Below, one piece after another: positions 23,877 through 32,465 of a DNA stretch of 35,644 nt. A program made the translations under genes and the position numbers. Positions within the stretch are counted from its first letter, which is position 1. Every line of letters starts with the position of its first letter. Under the pieces are notes generated by a model. It was not told the origin of the DNA. It did no database searches and saw only the letters and a program-made list of their open reading frames with translations. Source of the stretch: RI-242 sp038246255 (GTDB lineage: Bacteria > Planctomycetota > UBA1135 > GCA-002686595); contig JBBRWC010000028.1 in NCBI GenBank assembly GCA_038246255.1, positions 1 through 35,644 on the forward strand, in the 5' to 3' direction.

Positions 23877-25754
23877 TCAGGGTGTGAGCGTTACCTCGCC
23901 GCCGAATGCCTCGACGGTGACGTTCTTCGAGCCGAGTTCGGTGGCCGAGTAGGTGCCGCCCAGCAGGGTCGCGATGCGACCGCCGGACGGCACGTTGTTC
24001 CACGCGGCGGAGAAGGTGAAGTAGGGGGCCGTAGCGACGTTGAAGACGTTTCCGAAGTCGCTCGAAAGCCACACCGTGCCCCACGCGTGCGGCGCGAGCA
24101 CGATGCCGCCGTTCCCGTAGACGGAGTCGTTGCCAGCGGCACCCCAGTCTTTCCACAGACCCGCCTTGGTGTTCAATACGGAACGCACCGAAACGGCGCT
24201 GAACGCTGTCGACGACCAGAACACCGTGGCCGCGCCCGCTGCGTTGGGCGTCGAACAGCTCGTGCCCGAAAAAGCCCCCACAACGTGGGTTCCGGTGTTG
24301 GTGGGGCCGATGAGGCGCGGCCGAATCAAACCTCCATTGGACGGGCCGCGGCTACTGTATTCCGTCACCAGGCCGGTGGCTCCGTTGCCCACAGCGTATT
24401 CGTCCCACGGCACCGCGCCGACCGAGATCACGTTTGCACGGGTCGAGTTGCTCGGCGAAGTAATCGAGCCTTCGCTCATGTGATACTCGAATGTGTCCGA
24501 GAGGTTGCTCCCGTGCATGAAGACCTGCAACGAGGTGCTGGCCCCGGAAACCCGCTGCACCGCGAATTGGACAAACGCAGTAGTGCTGGAGCTGTTGTTC
24601 GTGTAGGAGAACTCTTCGAAGTTTTGACCGGAGTTGGTGCTGCTGGCAAGCACGATTGTGCCTTGGGAGTTGTACAGATAAAGGTCGTAGTTCGCGGCGC
24701 CGGCCGAGGTGTCCCACTGCAGGTAGAAGGATCCACTGGCTCCCGGCGAGATGGGAATGGTGTTGGTGATGTCCGTACCCGACCAGCGGTGCCAGTTGTT
24801 GGCGTCGCCGCTGAACGGTCCCCGCCAGTGCTGCAGCGCGCGATTTCCGGCGGATGTGAAAAATAGGATCCCCGCATCCGCCGCCTCGTTGGCGATGGCG
24901 CAGGCGTCACCGCTGTTGTCGGCCCAGCCCTGGTTGTAGTTGCTCATGGAGTGGGAGATGACGTTCACTCCATTGGCGATAGCGTCCTCCACGGCCTGGC
25001 CCAACTGCGTGATTCCCGATATGCGAAAGAGCCAATACGTCGCACCCGGTGCGTGATCGAACAACGCCTCGGTGCACGCCGTGCCGTGGATGTTGGAACC
25101 GAAGAACGATAGTCCAGAGTAGTAGTGCGCGTAGTAGCCGGCGGGTGCGTCGCCCGAAGTTTGCGAGCTGGCCAATGACAAGAAGCCGCTGTCGATGATC
25201 CCAACGGTGCGGCCCGAACCATCGGCGCCCTGGGCTACGTAGGTGTCGGATCCGATCACCGTCGCTCCTTCACCGCCGGTCTGGTCGGGTGAGGCCACGT
25301 GGGCGCGCGACATGAAGTGACCCTCCGGGAGCCGCAACGCGAGCTCGGACAGGCGTTCAACGGGCGCGAAAACATCCGCGCGATGGCGCCACGTACCCTG
25401 CAGTCGGGCGCCGCTTTCGGCCATCCGCTCCGCGGTGACCGGTTCGGCGCCAATGGGCCCAACGATCTCGACGTGCACCAGCCCGTCCGCGTCCATGGCG
25501 ATCATGCGCCGGTCGAGCGCTTGCCTGAGCTGTGCACGTCGCGCCGGGCCCAGGTCCCGCGCCAGAAGCTCCGCCTCGTACAGAATCGTCTGCATCGGCG
25601 CTCCGCTCGGCGGTGTGATGCGCAGCGGCGTCGCGGGCAGGGTTGGCCCGGATTGAGGGACCGGCGCGCCGGCGGCGGGCGTGTCCTGCGCGAGCGTGTG
25701 GGTTCCGAGCGCGAAGATAAGGGTCGCGGAGAGGCGTGCGGCGCGGTGCTTCAT
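23877..25754 (-). CDS. Secreted subtilisin-like serine protease (S8)
   Basis: This is a 625-residue exported protease. MKHRAARLSATLIFALGTHTLAQ at the chosen start (25754) is a signal peptide with cleavage near LAQ; an upstream ATG (25784) would add ten residues before it. A propeptide-like region precedes the catalytic domain. The triad is visible: VGIIDSGF (Asp), IHGTACTEALFDHAPGA (His) and FSGTSCSTPNAAGAA (Ser). Within the domain an insertion of ~110 residues (FYLQWDTSAGAANYDLYLYNSQG and FAVQRVSG) looks like a beta-sandwich of pre-peptidase C-terminal type. The start FFTSAGNRA carries the oxyanion Asn. It probably degrades extracellular protein. Confidence 0.9.
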   Translation of the reverse strand: MKHRAARLSATLIFALGTHTLAQDTPAAGAPVPQSGPTLPATPLRITPPSGAPMQTILYEAELLARDLGPARRAQLRQALDRRMIAMDADGLVHVEIVGPIGAEPVTAERMAESGARLQGTWRHRADVFAPVERLSELALRLPEGHFMSRAHVASPDQTGGEGATVIGSDTYVAQGADGSGRTVGIIDSGFLSLASSQTSGDAPAGYYAHYYSGLSFFGSNIHGTACTEALFDHAPGATYWLFRISGITQLGQAVEDAIANGVNVISHSMSNYNQGWADNSGDACAIANEAADAGILFFTSAGNRALQHWRGPFSGDANNWHRWSGTDITNTIPISPGASGSFYLQWDTSAGAANYDLYLYNSQGTIVLASSTNSGQNFEEFSYTNNSSSTTAFVQFAVQRVSGASTSLQVFMHGSNLSDTFEYHMSEGSITSPSNSTRANVISVGAVPWDEYAVGNGATGLVTEYSSRGPSNGGLIRPRLIGPTNTGTHVVGAFSGTSCSTPNAAGAATVFWSSTAFSAVSVRSVLNTKAGLWKDWGAAGNDSVYGNGGIVLAPHAWGTVWLSSDFGNVFNVATAPYFTFSAAWNNVPSGGRIATLLGGTYSATELGSKNVTVEAFGGEVTLTP

Positions 25755-25892
25755 GGGTTTTGGCAGTTGGAAGGACTGGCGCACGGTTCTCCCCGCGCGG
25801 GCAGACGGAGCTGGGGGAGCCGGGCGTCGGCACCCCGCGGCGGCGCTCCCCTACCCATGGGGGCGCGCGCGGCTGCGTTACCGCCCGCTTCC

Positions 25893-25901
25893 AAAAAAAA
25901 A
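25893..25901 (-). terminator. T9 tract, probable terminator of the zinc-ribbon membrane gene
   Basis: An A9 run on the plus strand (T9 on the minus strand) lies about 75 bases downstream of the minus-strand gene ending at 25977. A weak 5-bp hairpin, CACCC/GGGTG around TT, lies just before it, and CGGCCGGCCG is a palindrome further upstream. The T run is exceptional in this GC-rich window. The rest of 25755-25976 shows no gene. Confidence 0.35.
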
Positions 25902-25976
25902 GAGCCGAGCCTCCAGCCCACCCTTGGGTGCGCCATCCACGCGCTCTGCCGCCCCACGGCCGGCCGCACGGCCCCG

Positions 25977-26735
25977 TCAGGAGCGGCCCGATGTGCTGTT
26001 TGGGGCGTTTGAGAGGAGCGGGCCGCTGCCGGGCCAGTTGACGAGTAGGCCGCATGCGCTGCAGGGGCTGCGGCCTTGGGGAAAGTGGTTCTTCGCGCCG
26101 CAGCGGGGGCAAGGAGCGAGTTGCGCGGGGCCTTCGGGGCGCACGCGCGGCAGGACCAGCGCCACGGCCGTGGCCGTGAGGATGAGCGCGATGCCTGCGC
26201 CGCCCCATGCGGCGCCCGCGGGACCCAGCCAGAGCGCGAGGCCCAGTGCGACGCCCGCCAGGGTGCCGGTCCAACGCCAGGCCGTGCGCAGGGGAGCGCG
26301 CTCGAGCGACCAGGGCGCGGCGACGGCCGCCAAACCCGCGGCTTCACCCGCTCCCACGCAAAAAAGCGCAGCGATTGCGAGCAGCCAGGAGTGCTCCCCG
26401 GTGGCGATCGGGCTGGCGCCACCCGCCGCGAGCAGCGCCCACGCGAGCGCGCCGAAAATGAGCGCGAGCAGAGCGCGGCTCGCAGCCCGCCGCCACAGGG
26501 GCAAATGCAACCGCGCGCGGAACAACCAGGTCCCGGCGAGCAGCGCAACCGCCCCGACGGCGCCGATCTCCGCGATCGGATTCACCGTTGCCACGAGCTC
26601 CCACAGCGGCCCAAGGAGCGCGCCCACGACCGCACCCACCGCGGCGGGTGCCACAAAAAGCGCGGCCGCGAACAGGAGATCCCGCCCGCGCGGCGCGACG
26701 GGATCGGATTCCGCGTAGATTGGAGGCGCGTCCAA
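25977..26735 (-). CDS. Membrane protein with C-terminal zinc ribbon
   Basis: The product has 252 residues and about six hydrophobic helices (LLFAAALFVAPAAVGAVVGALLG first, ALILTATAVALVL last), followed by a soluble tail with two knuckles, CPRCGAKNHF and CSACGL, forming a treble or ribbon zinc site. The start is a TTG (26735), which gives the conserved-looking MDAPPIYAES; no better downstream start is obvious. I do not recognise the family. It may be a small membrane regulator. The start lies 40 bases from the tRNA-Leu gene on the other strand. Confidence 0.65.
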   Translation of the reverse strand: MDAPPIYAESDPVAPRGRDLLFAAALFVAPAAVGAVVGALLGPLWELVATVNPIAEIGAVGAVALLAGTWLFRARLHLPLWRRAASRALLALIFGALAWALLAAGGASPIATGEHSWLLAIAALFCVGAGEAAGLAAVAAPWSLERAPLRTAWRWTGTLAGVALGLALWLGPAGAAWGGAGIALILTATAVALVLPRVRPEGPAQLAPCPRCGAKNHFPQGRSPCSACGLLVNWPGSGPLLSNAPNSTSGRS

Positions 26736-26774
26736 GCGAAGGAATGTTCGCTCGGAAGCGACCTGGATGCATCC

Positions 26775-26856
<82 letters not shown>

Positions 26857-26871
26857 CTCCTTTTCTCGACC

Positions 26872-26919
26872 GTGCCTCTCCAGGGTGCCTCTCCAGGGTG
26901 CCTCTCCAGGGTGGCTCTC
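26872..26919. repeat. 13-bp tandem repeat downstream of tRNA-Leu
   Basis: GTGCCTCTCCAGG occurs three times in a row (26872-26884, 26885-26897, 26898-26910) and a fourth partial copy follows (gtggctctc). It lies between the tRNA and the stop of the minus-strand polyketide synthase gene. The function is unknown; it may be slippage-generated or a spacer. Confidence 0.8.
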
Positions 26920-26944
26920 GAGCCTGCCGCGCGCGCTCCCGCCG

Positions 26945-28018
26945 TCAGCGCAGGAGTGCCGCCTCGGCAAAGAGCCCGGGCCCAAACGCGAGCAGCAGGT
27001 AGGGCGGAGCGGTGCCCGCCCGACGCAGCGCCTCGGTGAGGAAGAGCACCGTCGGAGACGAAAGGTTGCCGAGATTCCGCAGCAGCTCGCGGGAGTGCTT
27101 GAGGTCCGCTGGAGCGAGGCCAAGCCCGCGCTCGACGGCATCGAGGATGCGCACACCCCCCGGATGGACCGCAAATCCGCGGATGTCCGCCAGGTCGAGT
27201 TGCTCCGACGCGAGCCAAGCCTCAAGCCAGGGCCGCAGGTGCTTCTCGATGCGCGCCGGAACCTCGGGCGACAGGGTCATCTCAAAACCGTGGTCACCCA
27301 CGTCCCAACCCATCAGGTCCGCACTGTCCGGCAGGTGCATAGATCCCGTCGCGACGATGTCGGCGAAACCGCGCTCGCCATCACCCGCCGCCCCACGGAT
27401 CGCGAGCGCGGCCGCGCCGTCAGAAAACAACGCGCTCGCCACCACCTGACCCGGTCGCTCGCCACGGCCCAGGTGCAGGCTGCACAGTTCGACGGCGATC
27501 AGCAGCACCCGCGCGTTCGGGTTAGCCGCCGCGAGCCCACGCGCCGCGCGCAGGCCGTTGATCGCACCGTGGCAGCCCATGAACCCAACGTGCGTGCGCG
27601 CGACCGTCGGCGCGAGCCCGAGGTGTTCGATGAGATAAAGATCGATGCCCGGCGCCGCAAAACCCGTACACGAAACCAGCACCACATCGGTGACGTCCTG
27701 CGCGCGCCACTGTGCATCGTCGAGCGCGGCGGATGCGGCTTGACACGCGAGCGGAGGTGCAAACTCGCGCCACGCCACCATGCGCACCGCGGTGGTGGGC
27801 GGCGGGGCATCCGCTCCAAAAAGCGCCACATCACCGCCGGGCCCCATCAAAACCGATCGCCGCGACTCCACGCCGGACCGCTCGACAAGCGCCGCGAAAC
27901 CGCGGCTTTCGCGTGCGTCCAATCCGAGCAGCGCCGGCAAAAGCCGCGCGGTTGTCGCCGCGTCGATCGAACCCGCGGGCAACGCCGTGCCAAGGCCTTC
28001 GATGCGCGCGCGGTTCAC
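26945..28018 (-). CDS. Type III polyketide synthase
   Basis: This is a 357-residue thiolase-fold homodimeric enzyme of the chalcone/alkylresorcinol synthase type. The triad is present: Cys149 in GFMGCHGAINGLRAA, His285 in FAVHPGGVRIL and Asn318 in RNLGNLSSPTVLF. GDHGFEMTLS and LLAFGPGLFAE are further family landmarks. GTG 28018 is the start, overlapping the stop of the FAD oxidoreductase gene as GTGA. The gene is the last of a three-gene coupled operon (methyltransferase, FAD oxidoreductase, synthase). Bacterial type III synthases in this arrangement commonly extend a fatty acyl starter with malonyl-CoA to make alkylresorcinol-type phenolic lipids; that product is inferred here. Confidence 0.92.
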   Translation of the reverse strand: MNRARIEGLGTALPAGSIDAATTARLLPALLGLDARESRGFAALVERSGVESRRSVLMGPGGDVALFGADAPPPTTAVRMVAWREFAPPLACQAASAALDDAQWRAQDVTDVVLVSCTGFAAPGIDLYLIEHLGLAPTVARTHVGFMGCHGAINGLRAARGLAAANPNARVLLIAVELCSLHLGRGERPGQVVASALFSDGAAALAIRGAAGDGERGFADIVATGSMHLPDSADLMGWDVGDHGFEMTLSPEVPARIEKHLRPWLEAWLASEQLDLADIRGFAVHPGGVRILDAVERGLGLAPADLKHSRELLRNLGNLSSPTVLFLTEALRRAGTAPPYLLLAFGPGLFAEAALLR

Positions 28019-29172
28019 GCGCGCGCTCCCGCGGGCACACCCGTCGCACGCGCGGCGCCCCACGCGCGCCCCACACCCCGCGTGGCCAGCCGCGGTGCCG
28101 CGCGCGCGGCCTGCGCCAGGATTGAAACCGCCAGCGGCGAACGCACGAGCGCCGCGATGCGCGCGCACGCGCGCTGGCGCGCATCCAAGTGGCGCGCGCG
28201 TTCGCACTGCCAAAGTTCGCGCACATCCGGCGAATAGCGACCCACCGCCGCATGTGCAATCGGCGCGAGCGCGCGCGCGCCGCGCAGAGCCCACGCGATG
28301 CCTTCGCCGCTGAACGGCTCGACGTAACCGGCCGCATCGCCGATCGCAAATACACGCCACGCAGCCGCAGGGCCGCGTTTGCGCGCAAGCGGCACCGTGC
28401 CGCGCCAGATTGCGTCCTCCAGGCGCGCATATGCGGGACCACCCGCCGCGCGAACGATCCGTGCGATCAAGGCCGGAGCTCCAAAACGCGTCAACGCGTG
28501 CGCATCGACCGCGGCGGCGACATCGATACTGCCGTCCTCGAGCCGCGCAGCACCCGCGTAACCCTCCGCCGCCACCGCGAGGCGCACTTCGCCGACGGGC
28601 ACGTCGCACGCATCCGCGGGAAGGAGCGCACCGATGCCGATGCGCGCGCCGCGCCGCGGGGGAAGCTCGAGTTCCTTGGTGCGTGCGAGCAGCGCTCCGC
28701 CCAAACCGTCCGCCGCGACAACAATCGACGCGCGCACGTCGAGTTCGCCGATGCGCAGGTGCCGCGCGACCGCGCCCGCTTCGCACGCAGCGAGGGTCGC
28801 AGCAGCGCCGAACATCCCGTGCGCCCCCGCCTCGAGCGCAGTCGCAACGAGCGCCATGTCGAAGGCGCTGCGCGAAAGCACGGCGCCGGGGCGCTCCAGC
28901 GCCACACGCAGCTCCCGCCCCCGCGCGCGGATCGATGCCACCTCGAGGTTGCGACCGCCGATGCTCGCGACCAGATGTCCCAGGCCCGCGGCGTGCAACT
29001 CGTCTAACGCGCGCGGGTGGAAACATGCGCCACACACCTTCGAGCGTGGAAACACGCGACGGTCGACGAGCAGCACGCTTGACCCCAAGCGAGCGATGTC
29101 ACGCGCCGCGAGCGCGCCCGCGGGCCCCGCTCCGACCACCAGCACGTCGAAATCCCACGGGTCGCCGCTCAT
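28015..29172 (-). CDS. FAD-dependent oxidoreductase (geranylgeranyl-reductase/hydroxylase-like)
   Basis: The product has 385 residues. The dinucleotide-binding start is FDVLVVGAGPAGALAARDIARLGSSVLLVDRR, followed by KVCGACFHPRALDELH, a motif of the geranylgeranyl-reductase-like flavoproteins. The second FAD contact is VFAIGDAAGYVEPFSGEGIAWALRGA. It resembles monooxygenase-type partners of type III polyketide synthases such as SrsC, which hydroxylates alkylresorcinol methyl ethers to quinones. The start ATG (29172) overlaps the methyltransferase stop as ATGA, and its stop overlaps the synthase GTG. The reaction is inferred from context. Confidence 0.85.
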   Translation of the reverse strand: MSGDPWDFDVLVVGAGPAGALAARDIARLGSSVLLVDRRVFPRSKVCGACFHPRALDELHAAGLGHLVASIGGRNLEVASIRARGRELRVALERPGAVLSRSAFDMALVATALEAGAHGMFGAAATLAACEAGAVARHLRIGELDVRASIVVAADGLGGALLARTKELELPPRRGARIGIGALLPADACDVPVGEVRLAVAAEGYAGAARLEDGSIDVAAAVDAHALTRFGAPALIARIVRAAGGPAYARLEDAIWRGTVPLARKRGPAAAWRVFAIGDAAGYVEPFSGEGIAWALRGARALAPIAHAAVGRYSPDVRELWQCERARHLDARQRACARIAALVRSPLAVSILAQAARAAPRLATRGVGRAWGAARATGVPAGARA

Positions 29173-29843
29173 CGCGCGCTCCCATGCAGCTCGATGCGTG
29201 CGGGAAAACGGCGCACAACACGCGCGTTCGCGATTCCCGCGTCGCGGGCTGCGTCCATCAACTCTGGCGCCGTCAACGCCGCGCGCACCGAACACACCGC
29301 GTCGAAGTGCACGACGGATGAACGCGTGAGTACGCGCGGAACCCAGCGCGCGAGATGGAGTCCGCGGGCGGAGCGCTCAAGATCATGGATCACGACCCGC
29401 GCGGCACCGGATTCCGCGCAGCGCGACAAAAACGCACGAACCCGTCCATCGTCGAGGTGGTGCAGGAACAGCGTACTGACCACGGCGTCGAATCCGCGCG
29501 GCCATGGGGCACCGAGCAGGTCACCCACCTCGAACGTCGCACGCCCCCCATCGATTTCGTTCCGCGCGCGCTCGCGGGCGAGTTCGACGGCGATCGAACT
29601 GCTGTCGATGCCCACCACGTCGAGCGCTATCCCATGGCGCCGGGCTGCGCGCACGAGCGCCAACGCGTTGTCGCCACCCCCGGACGCTGCGTCCATCACT
29701 CGCAACGTGCGCGTGCCGCGTTCACGCGCGAGGCTCAAGAGCGGCGAGAGCAGCCGCGACGTCACTCCGGCCGCGCGGTTGAGGCGCGCGAGTCCGCGCA
29801 GCGCATCCCGGTGGACCTGGGGATCGATCGCCGGATCGTCCAT
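29169..29843 (-). CDS. Class I SAM-dependent methyltransferase
   Basis: This is a 224-residue Rossmann-fold methyltransferase. Motif I is MDAASGGGDNALAL, then DVVGIDSSSIAVELARERA (acidic residue after strand 2) and FDAVVSTLFLHHLDDGRV (motif IV). It is the first gene of the operon with the FAD oxidoreductase and type III polyketide synthase, and its stop overlaps the next start (ATGA). ATG 29843 follows a plausible GGAG Shine-Dalgarno. By analogy with SrsB it would methylate a phenolic-lipid hydroxyl. Confidence 0.85.
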   Translation of the reverse strand: MDDPAIDPQVHRDALRGLARLNRAAGVTSRLLSPLLSLARERGTRTLRVMDAASGGGDNALALVRAARRHGIALDVVGIDSSSIAVELARERARNEIDGGRATFEVGDLLGAPWPRGFDAVVSTLFLHHLDDGRVRAFLSRCAESGAARVVIHDLERSARGLHLARWVPRVLTRSSVVHFDAVCSVRAALTAPELMDAARDAGIANARVVRRFPARIELHGSAR

Positions 29844-29905
29844 GCGCTCCGGCTCGCACACACGCTGACCCAAGCCCCAACGACCGTGGGGCCGTGCGCG
29901 CTGGG

Positions 29906-30205
29906 TTACCGGCGGGGGATGCATTCCGTCTTTGTCGCCCCGCCGGGGCTCAGGTTCAAGCACGGAGCGTCCCGAGGGTTGAGCGCGGTCAAGCGCGGCG
30001 GCGCTGGGCGGCGCTGGGCGGCACCGGAGCGCCCGAATGTGCCATCGATGTTCCGCTCGTGCGCTATTTTCAATCGGGAGCAAAACCCCGTGCAGAATCC
30101 GCAGAGGCCGAGCGCGGCGATGCCGTTGCATGCGCGTTTGGCGCCGGAGCGGCCGGAGGCGCCCACGGGCCCGGAGAACCCGAAGATGTCGTCCGGATCG
30201 TTCAA
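29906..30205 (-). CDS. Possible small Cys-rich protein (TTG start)
   Basis: A 99-codon frame starts at a TTG overlapping the stop of the FAD amine-oxidase-like gene (TTGA). Residues ~25-45 read ACNGIAALGLCGFCTGFC, a hydrophobic Cys-rich segment, after a polar MNDPDDIFGFSG start. I do not recognise a family. The C-terminal half is Pro/Arg-rich and less protein-like. If it is not real, 29844-30201 is a 358-base interval with no gene. Confidence 0.3.
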   Translation of the reverse strand: MNDPDDIFGFSGPVGASGRSGAKRACNGIAALGLCGFCTGFCSRLKIAHERNIDGTFGRSGAAQRRPAPPRLTALNPRDAPCLNLSPGGATKTECIPRR

Positions 30206-31503
30206 GCGTTCGGCGTCGGCGCCTCAAGGTCGCTGCGGACCAGTTGGCTCACCGCGGCCCCGGATGCCAGCGCCGTCTGACTCGAAACGAGCCCGAGATA
30301 ATCGCCAGCAAGATACAGGCCTTTGGAGGCGCGCAGCGCGGGCTCACCCACGGGGCAGTTGCCCGGTAGCTGCTCCACGAGGGCCCGCTCGATGGCGAGG
30401 GCGCGCAGGGTCCGCCACGTATCCACCTCGCCCCCGAACCATGTGCGCAACTGCGCGCGCACGGCAGCTTCAAGCTCGGACCCCTTTGCGCCGCGGGAAT
30501 CCAAAACGGTGGCGCTGACGAGCGCCCGTCCTGGCGGTGCATAACCAGGTTGGACTTCGCTCGGAACACACAGGTCATTGACCGGGCCCGCGCCATCGCC
30601 GTCGAGCACCAACCAACCGCCGCGCACGGGCGAGCGCGGCGCGTCGAACGCCATGTGGATCACACCGCGCCAGCGCACAACAGGAAGCCCTGGCACCCAT
30701 TCCGCTGCGGTTTGCGCGTCCGTCGCGACCACTACCGCTCGGGCCATGATCGCGCGTCCGTCGCGCAGCACGACCTTGCCGGGCTGCACGCTTTCGACGG
30801 GGCAACTCAGTTGGAGCACACCCGCTGGCAACGCCGCCGCCAACGCAGCGGGCACCGCGCCCATGCCCTCCGCGGGCAATATGGCGGCGCCCTTCGCAAA
30901 CCAGCCGAGCGCAAACGCGGCGCGGCGGCTCGACGCCTCCAACGCAGGATCGAGGAGGATCCCCGCGAGCAACGGCCGGAAAAGCGCTTGGACGAGGTCG
31001 CGCGAAAAACCGAGCTGCGCGAGCCACTGCGCCGTCGTTTGAGGCGCCTTGAAATGCGGCGCCGTCGTTTGGGGCGTGTCCTGCACAGGGTCCGCGGCGA
31101 CGCGATTGAGTTGGCGACGCATCGCGAGGAGCGGCAGCATGTCGGAGAACGCGACGAACGGCGCGCGCAGGGAACTCACCAAACCGCGCGGATGGCGCAG
31201 CGGATCGCTGACCGCGTGCATGCTGCCCTGCCAACGCACACGCGCGCCCGGCTCGAACGCACGGCAACCGAGCGCCGCGAGGTCCACACGCGCGCAGAGC
31301 GCGGGATACGCGTCGTTCAGGACTTGGAAGCCGCGGTCCAGCAGGAATCCCTCCACCCGATCGGTCGCCATGCGCCCGCCGGGCCGTGGGGCGGCCTCGA
31401 GCAGCGCGACGTGCAGACCCGACCGCGCGAGATCCCCGGCCGCCGCGAGGCCCGCGAGCCCCGCTCCCACCACGACGACGTCGACGGCTTCACGCAGGCT
31501 CAT
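30202..31503 (-). CDS. FAD-dependent amine-oxidase-like / phytoene-desaturase-like oxidoreductase
   Basis: The protein has 433 residues. The N-terminus (VDVVVVGAGLAGLAAAGDLARSGLHVALLEAAPRPGGRM) is the FAD-binding Rossmann segment and the following GGRM arginine contact is typical of amine oxidases, protoporphyrinogen oxidases and carotenoid desaturases. The C-terminal FAD contact is KGLYLAGDYLGLVSSQTALASGAAVSQL. The ATG (31503) overlaps the stop of the CarH-like regulator gene as ATGA, so the two are one transcript. Substrate cannot be told from sequence; coupling to a light-sensing regulator suggests a role in carotenoid or photo-protection chemistry. Confidence 0.85.
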   Translation of the reverse strand: MSLREAVDVVVVGAGLAGLAAAGDLARSGLHVALLEAAPRPGGRMATDRVEGFLLDRGFQVLNDAYPALCARVDLAALGCRAFEPGARVRWQGSMHAVSDPLRHPRGLVSSLRAPFVAFSDMLPLLAMRRQLNRVAADPVQDTPQTTAPHFKAPQTTAQWLAQLGFSRDLVQALFRPLLAGILLDPALEASSRRAAFALGWFAKGAAILPAEGMGAVPAALAAALPAGVLQLSCPVESVQPGKVVLRDGRAIMARAVVVATDAQTAAEWVPGLPVVRWRGVIHMAFDAPRSPVRGGWLVLDGDGAGPVNDLCVPSEVQPGYAPPGRALVSATVLDSRGAKGSELEAAVRAQLRTWFGGEVDTWRTLRALAIERALVEQLPGNCPVGEPALRASKGLYLAGDYLGLVSSQTALASGAAVSQLVRSDLEAPTPNA

Positions 31504-32465
31504 TGACGGTCGCCTGTGTGATCGAGATCCGCCTTCGATGCTCGCTCGCGGGCGTGTTCTTTGAGCCAACGCCCAAAGTCGTCGAAGCTCTCGACATAGT
31601 GGATTCCGCGCAGCTTGCGGCGCGATCCGCGCGCACCCCGGCCTCCGACCACCAGCGCCACGCCCGCGGGCAGCGAACGGCGCAAATCGGCGAGCACGCG
31701 GTCGGTCTCCACTCCCCCGCTCGCCAACGAAACACTGATCGCCACGGCTTCCGCGCCGATTTCGCGCGCGGCGTGTGTGATTTCGTCGTTGGGTGTGTCC
31801 ACGCCGAGTATGCGCGCGCGCGCTCCTGCGAGGCTTGCGGAGAGAGCGCCCATGAGTAGCCCGAGGCCGTGCTGCTCGTGTCGCAACGTCGCCAAGAGCA
31901 CCAAAGGGCCGTCGTCGGAGCGCGGCAATCCTCCGCGCAGCGCACGTAGGACGTCAGTAATGACCTCCGACGCCACATGTTCGTGTCGAACGTCGATGCG
32001 GCCGTCGGACCATGCCGCGCCGATTTCGTCCAGGAGCGGCCCAGCAACTTCCTGGAGAAAAGCTTCGGGCCCGCGCTCGCGCCAGTCCGCGAGCAAACTG
32101 CCACGCAGGCCCTCGTCGTCGAAGCTGCTTACGCAGCGCAGGAGCGCTTGGATGCGGGGGGATTCGCGCTTGGGCGGCCGCATGGCGATCAGCAGCCGGT
32201 CGAGCTCGTCCGCGGGTGCGGAGACAACCTGGCCCGCGCGCAGTCCAAGCGCCAAACCTTCGGCAACCCGGCGCAGCCAATCCAACTGCTCCTGTGTGAA
32301 ACGTCGGTGGCCGGACGCGAGCCTCACCGGCACGGGACGCCCGTAGCGGCGCTCCCACAGCCGCAACGTGTCCGTCGTGATGCCCGTGCGCTCCGCAATC
32401 TCCCCGATCGAGTAAACAACCTGCGACGGGATTTCCCCCTCGGACGGACCGCTTTGCGCATTCAT
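31500..32465 (-). CDS. CarH-like B12-dependent light-sensing MerR-family regulator
   Basis: This is a 321-residue regulator. The N-terminal MerR-type helix-turn-helix is VYSIGEIAERTGITTDTLRLWERRYG and the wing RLASGHRRFTQEQLDWLRRV. The middle helical cap carries W152...E162-H163 (AWSDGRIDVRHEH), the spacing of the Trp, Glu and His that shield adenosylcobalamin in CarH. The Rossmann-type B12 domain has E197-Q-H199-x-x-G (HEQHGLG), the ExHxxG lower-ligand motif. All photoreceptor residues are therefore present. CarH proteins bind DNA as tetramers in the dark and release it on light exposure. The coupled FAD enzyme gene is the most obvious target, with autoregulation of the shared transcript likely. 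ATG 32465 is chosen because upstream frame lacks protein character. Confidence 0.9.
   Translation of the reverse strand: MNAQSGPSEGEIPSQVVYSIGEIAERTGITTDTLRLWERRYGRPVPVRLASGHRRFTQEQLDWLRRVAEGLALGLRAGQVVSAPADELDRLLIAMRPPKRESPRIQALLRCVSSFDDEGLRGSLLADWRERGPEAFLQEVAGPLLDEIGAAWSDGRIDVRHEHVASEVITDVLRALRGGLPRSDDGPLVLLATLRHEQHGLGLLMGALSASLAGARARILGVDTPNDEITHAAREIGAEAVAISVSLASGGVETDRVLADLRRSLPAGVALVVGGRGARGSRRKLRGIHYVESFDDFGRWLKEHARERASKADLDHTGDRQ

Noticed and set aside
26872..26919. CRISPR-like array at the 13-bp repeats
   Set aside because: The units are directly adjacent with no spacers and far shorter than CRISPR repeats.
29906..30205. Calling the Cys-rich TTG-start frame a confident lipoprotein
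   Set aside because: The Cys-rich stretch is suggestive, but the rest is low-complexity and no lipobox or family is clear; kept only as a low-confidence feature.
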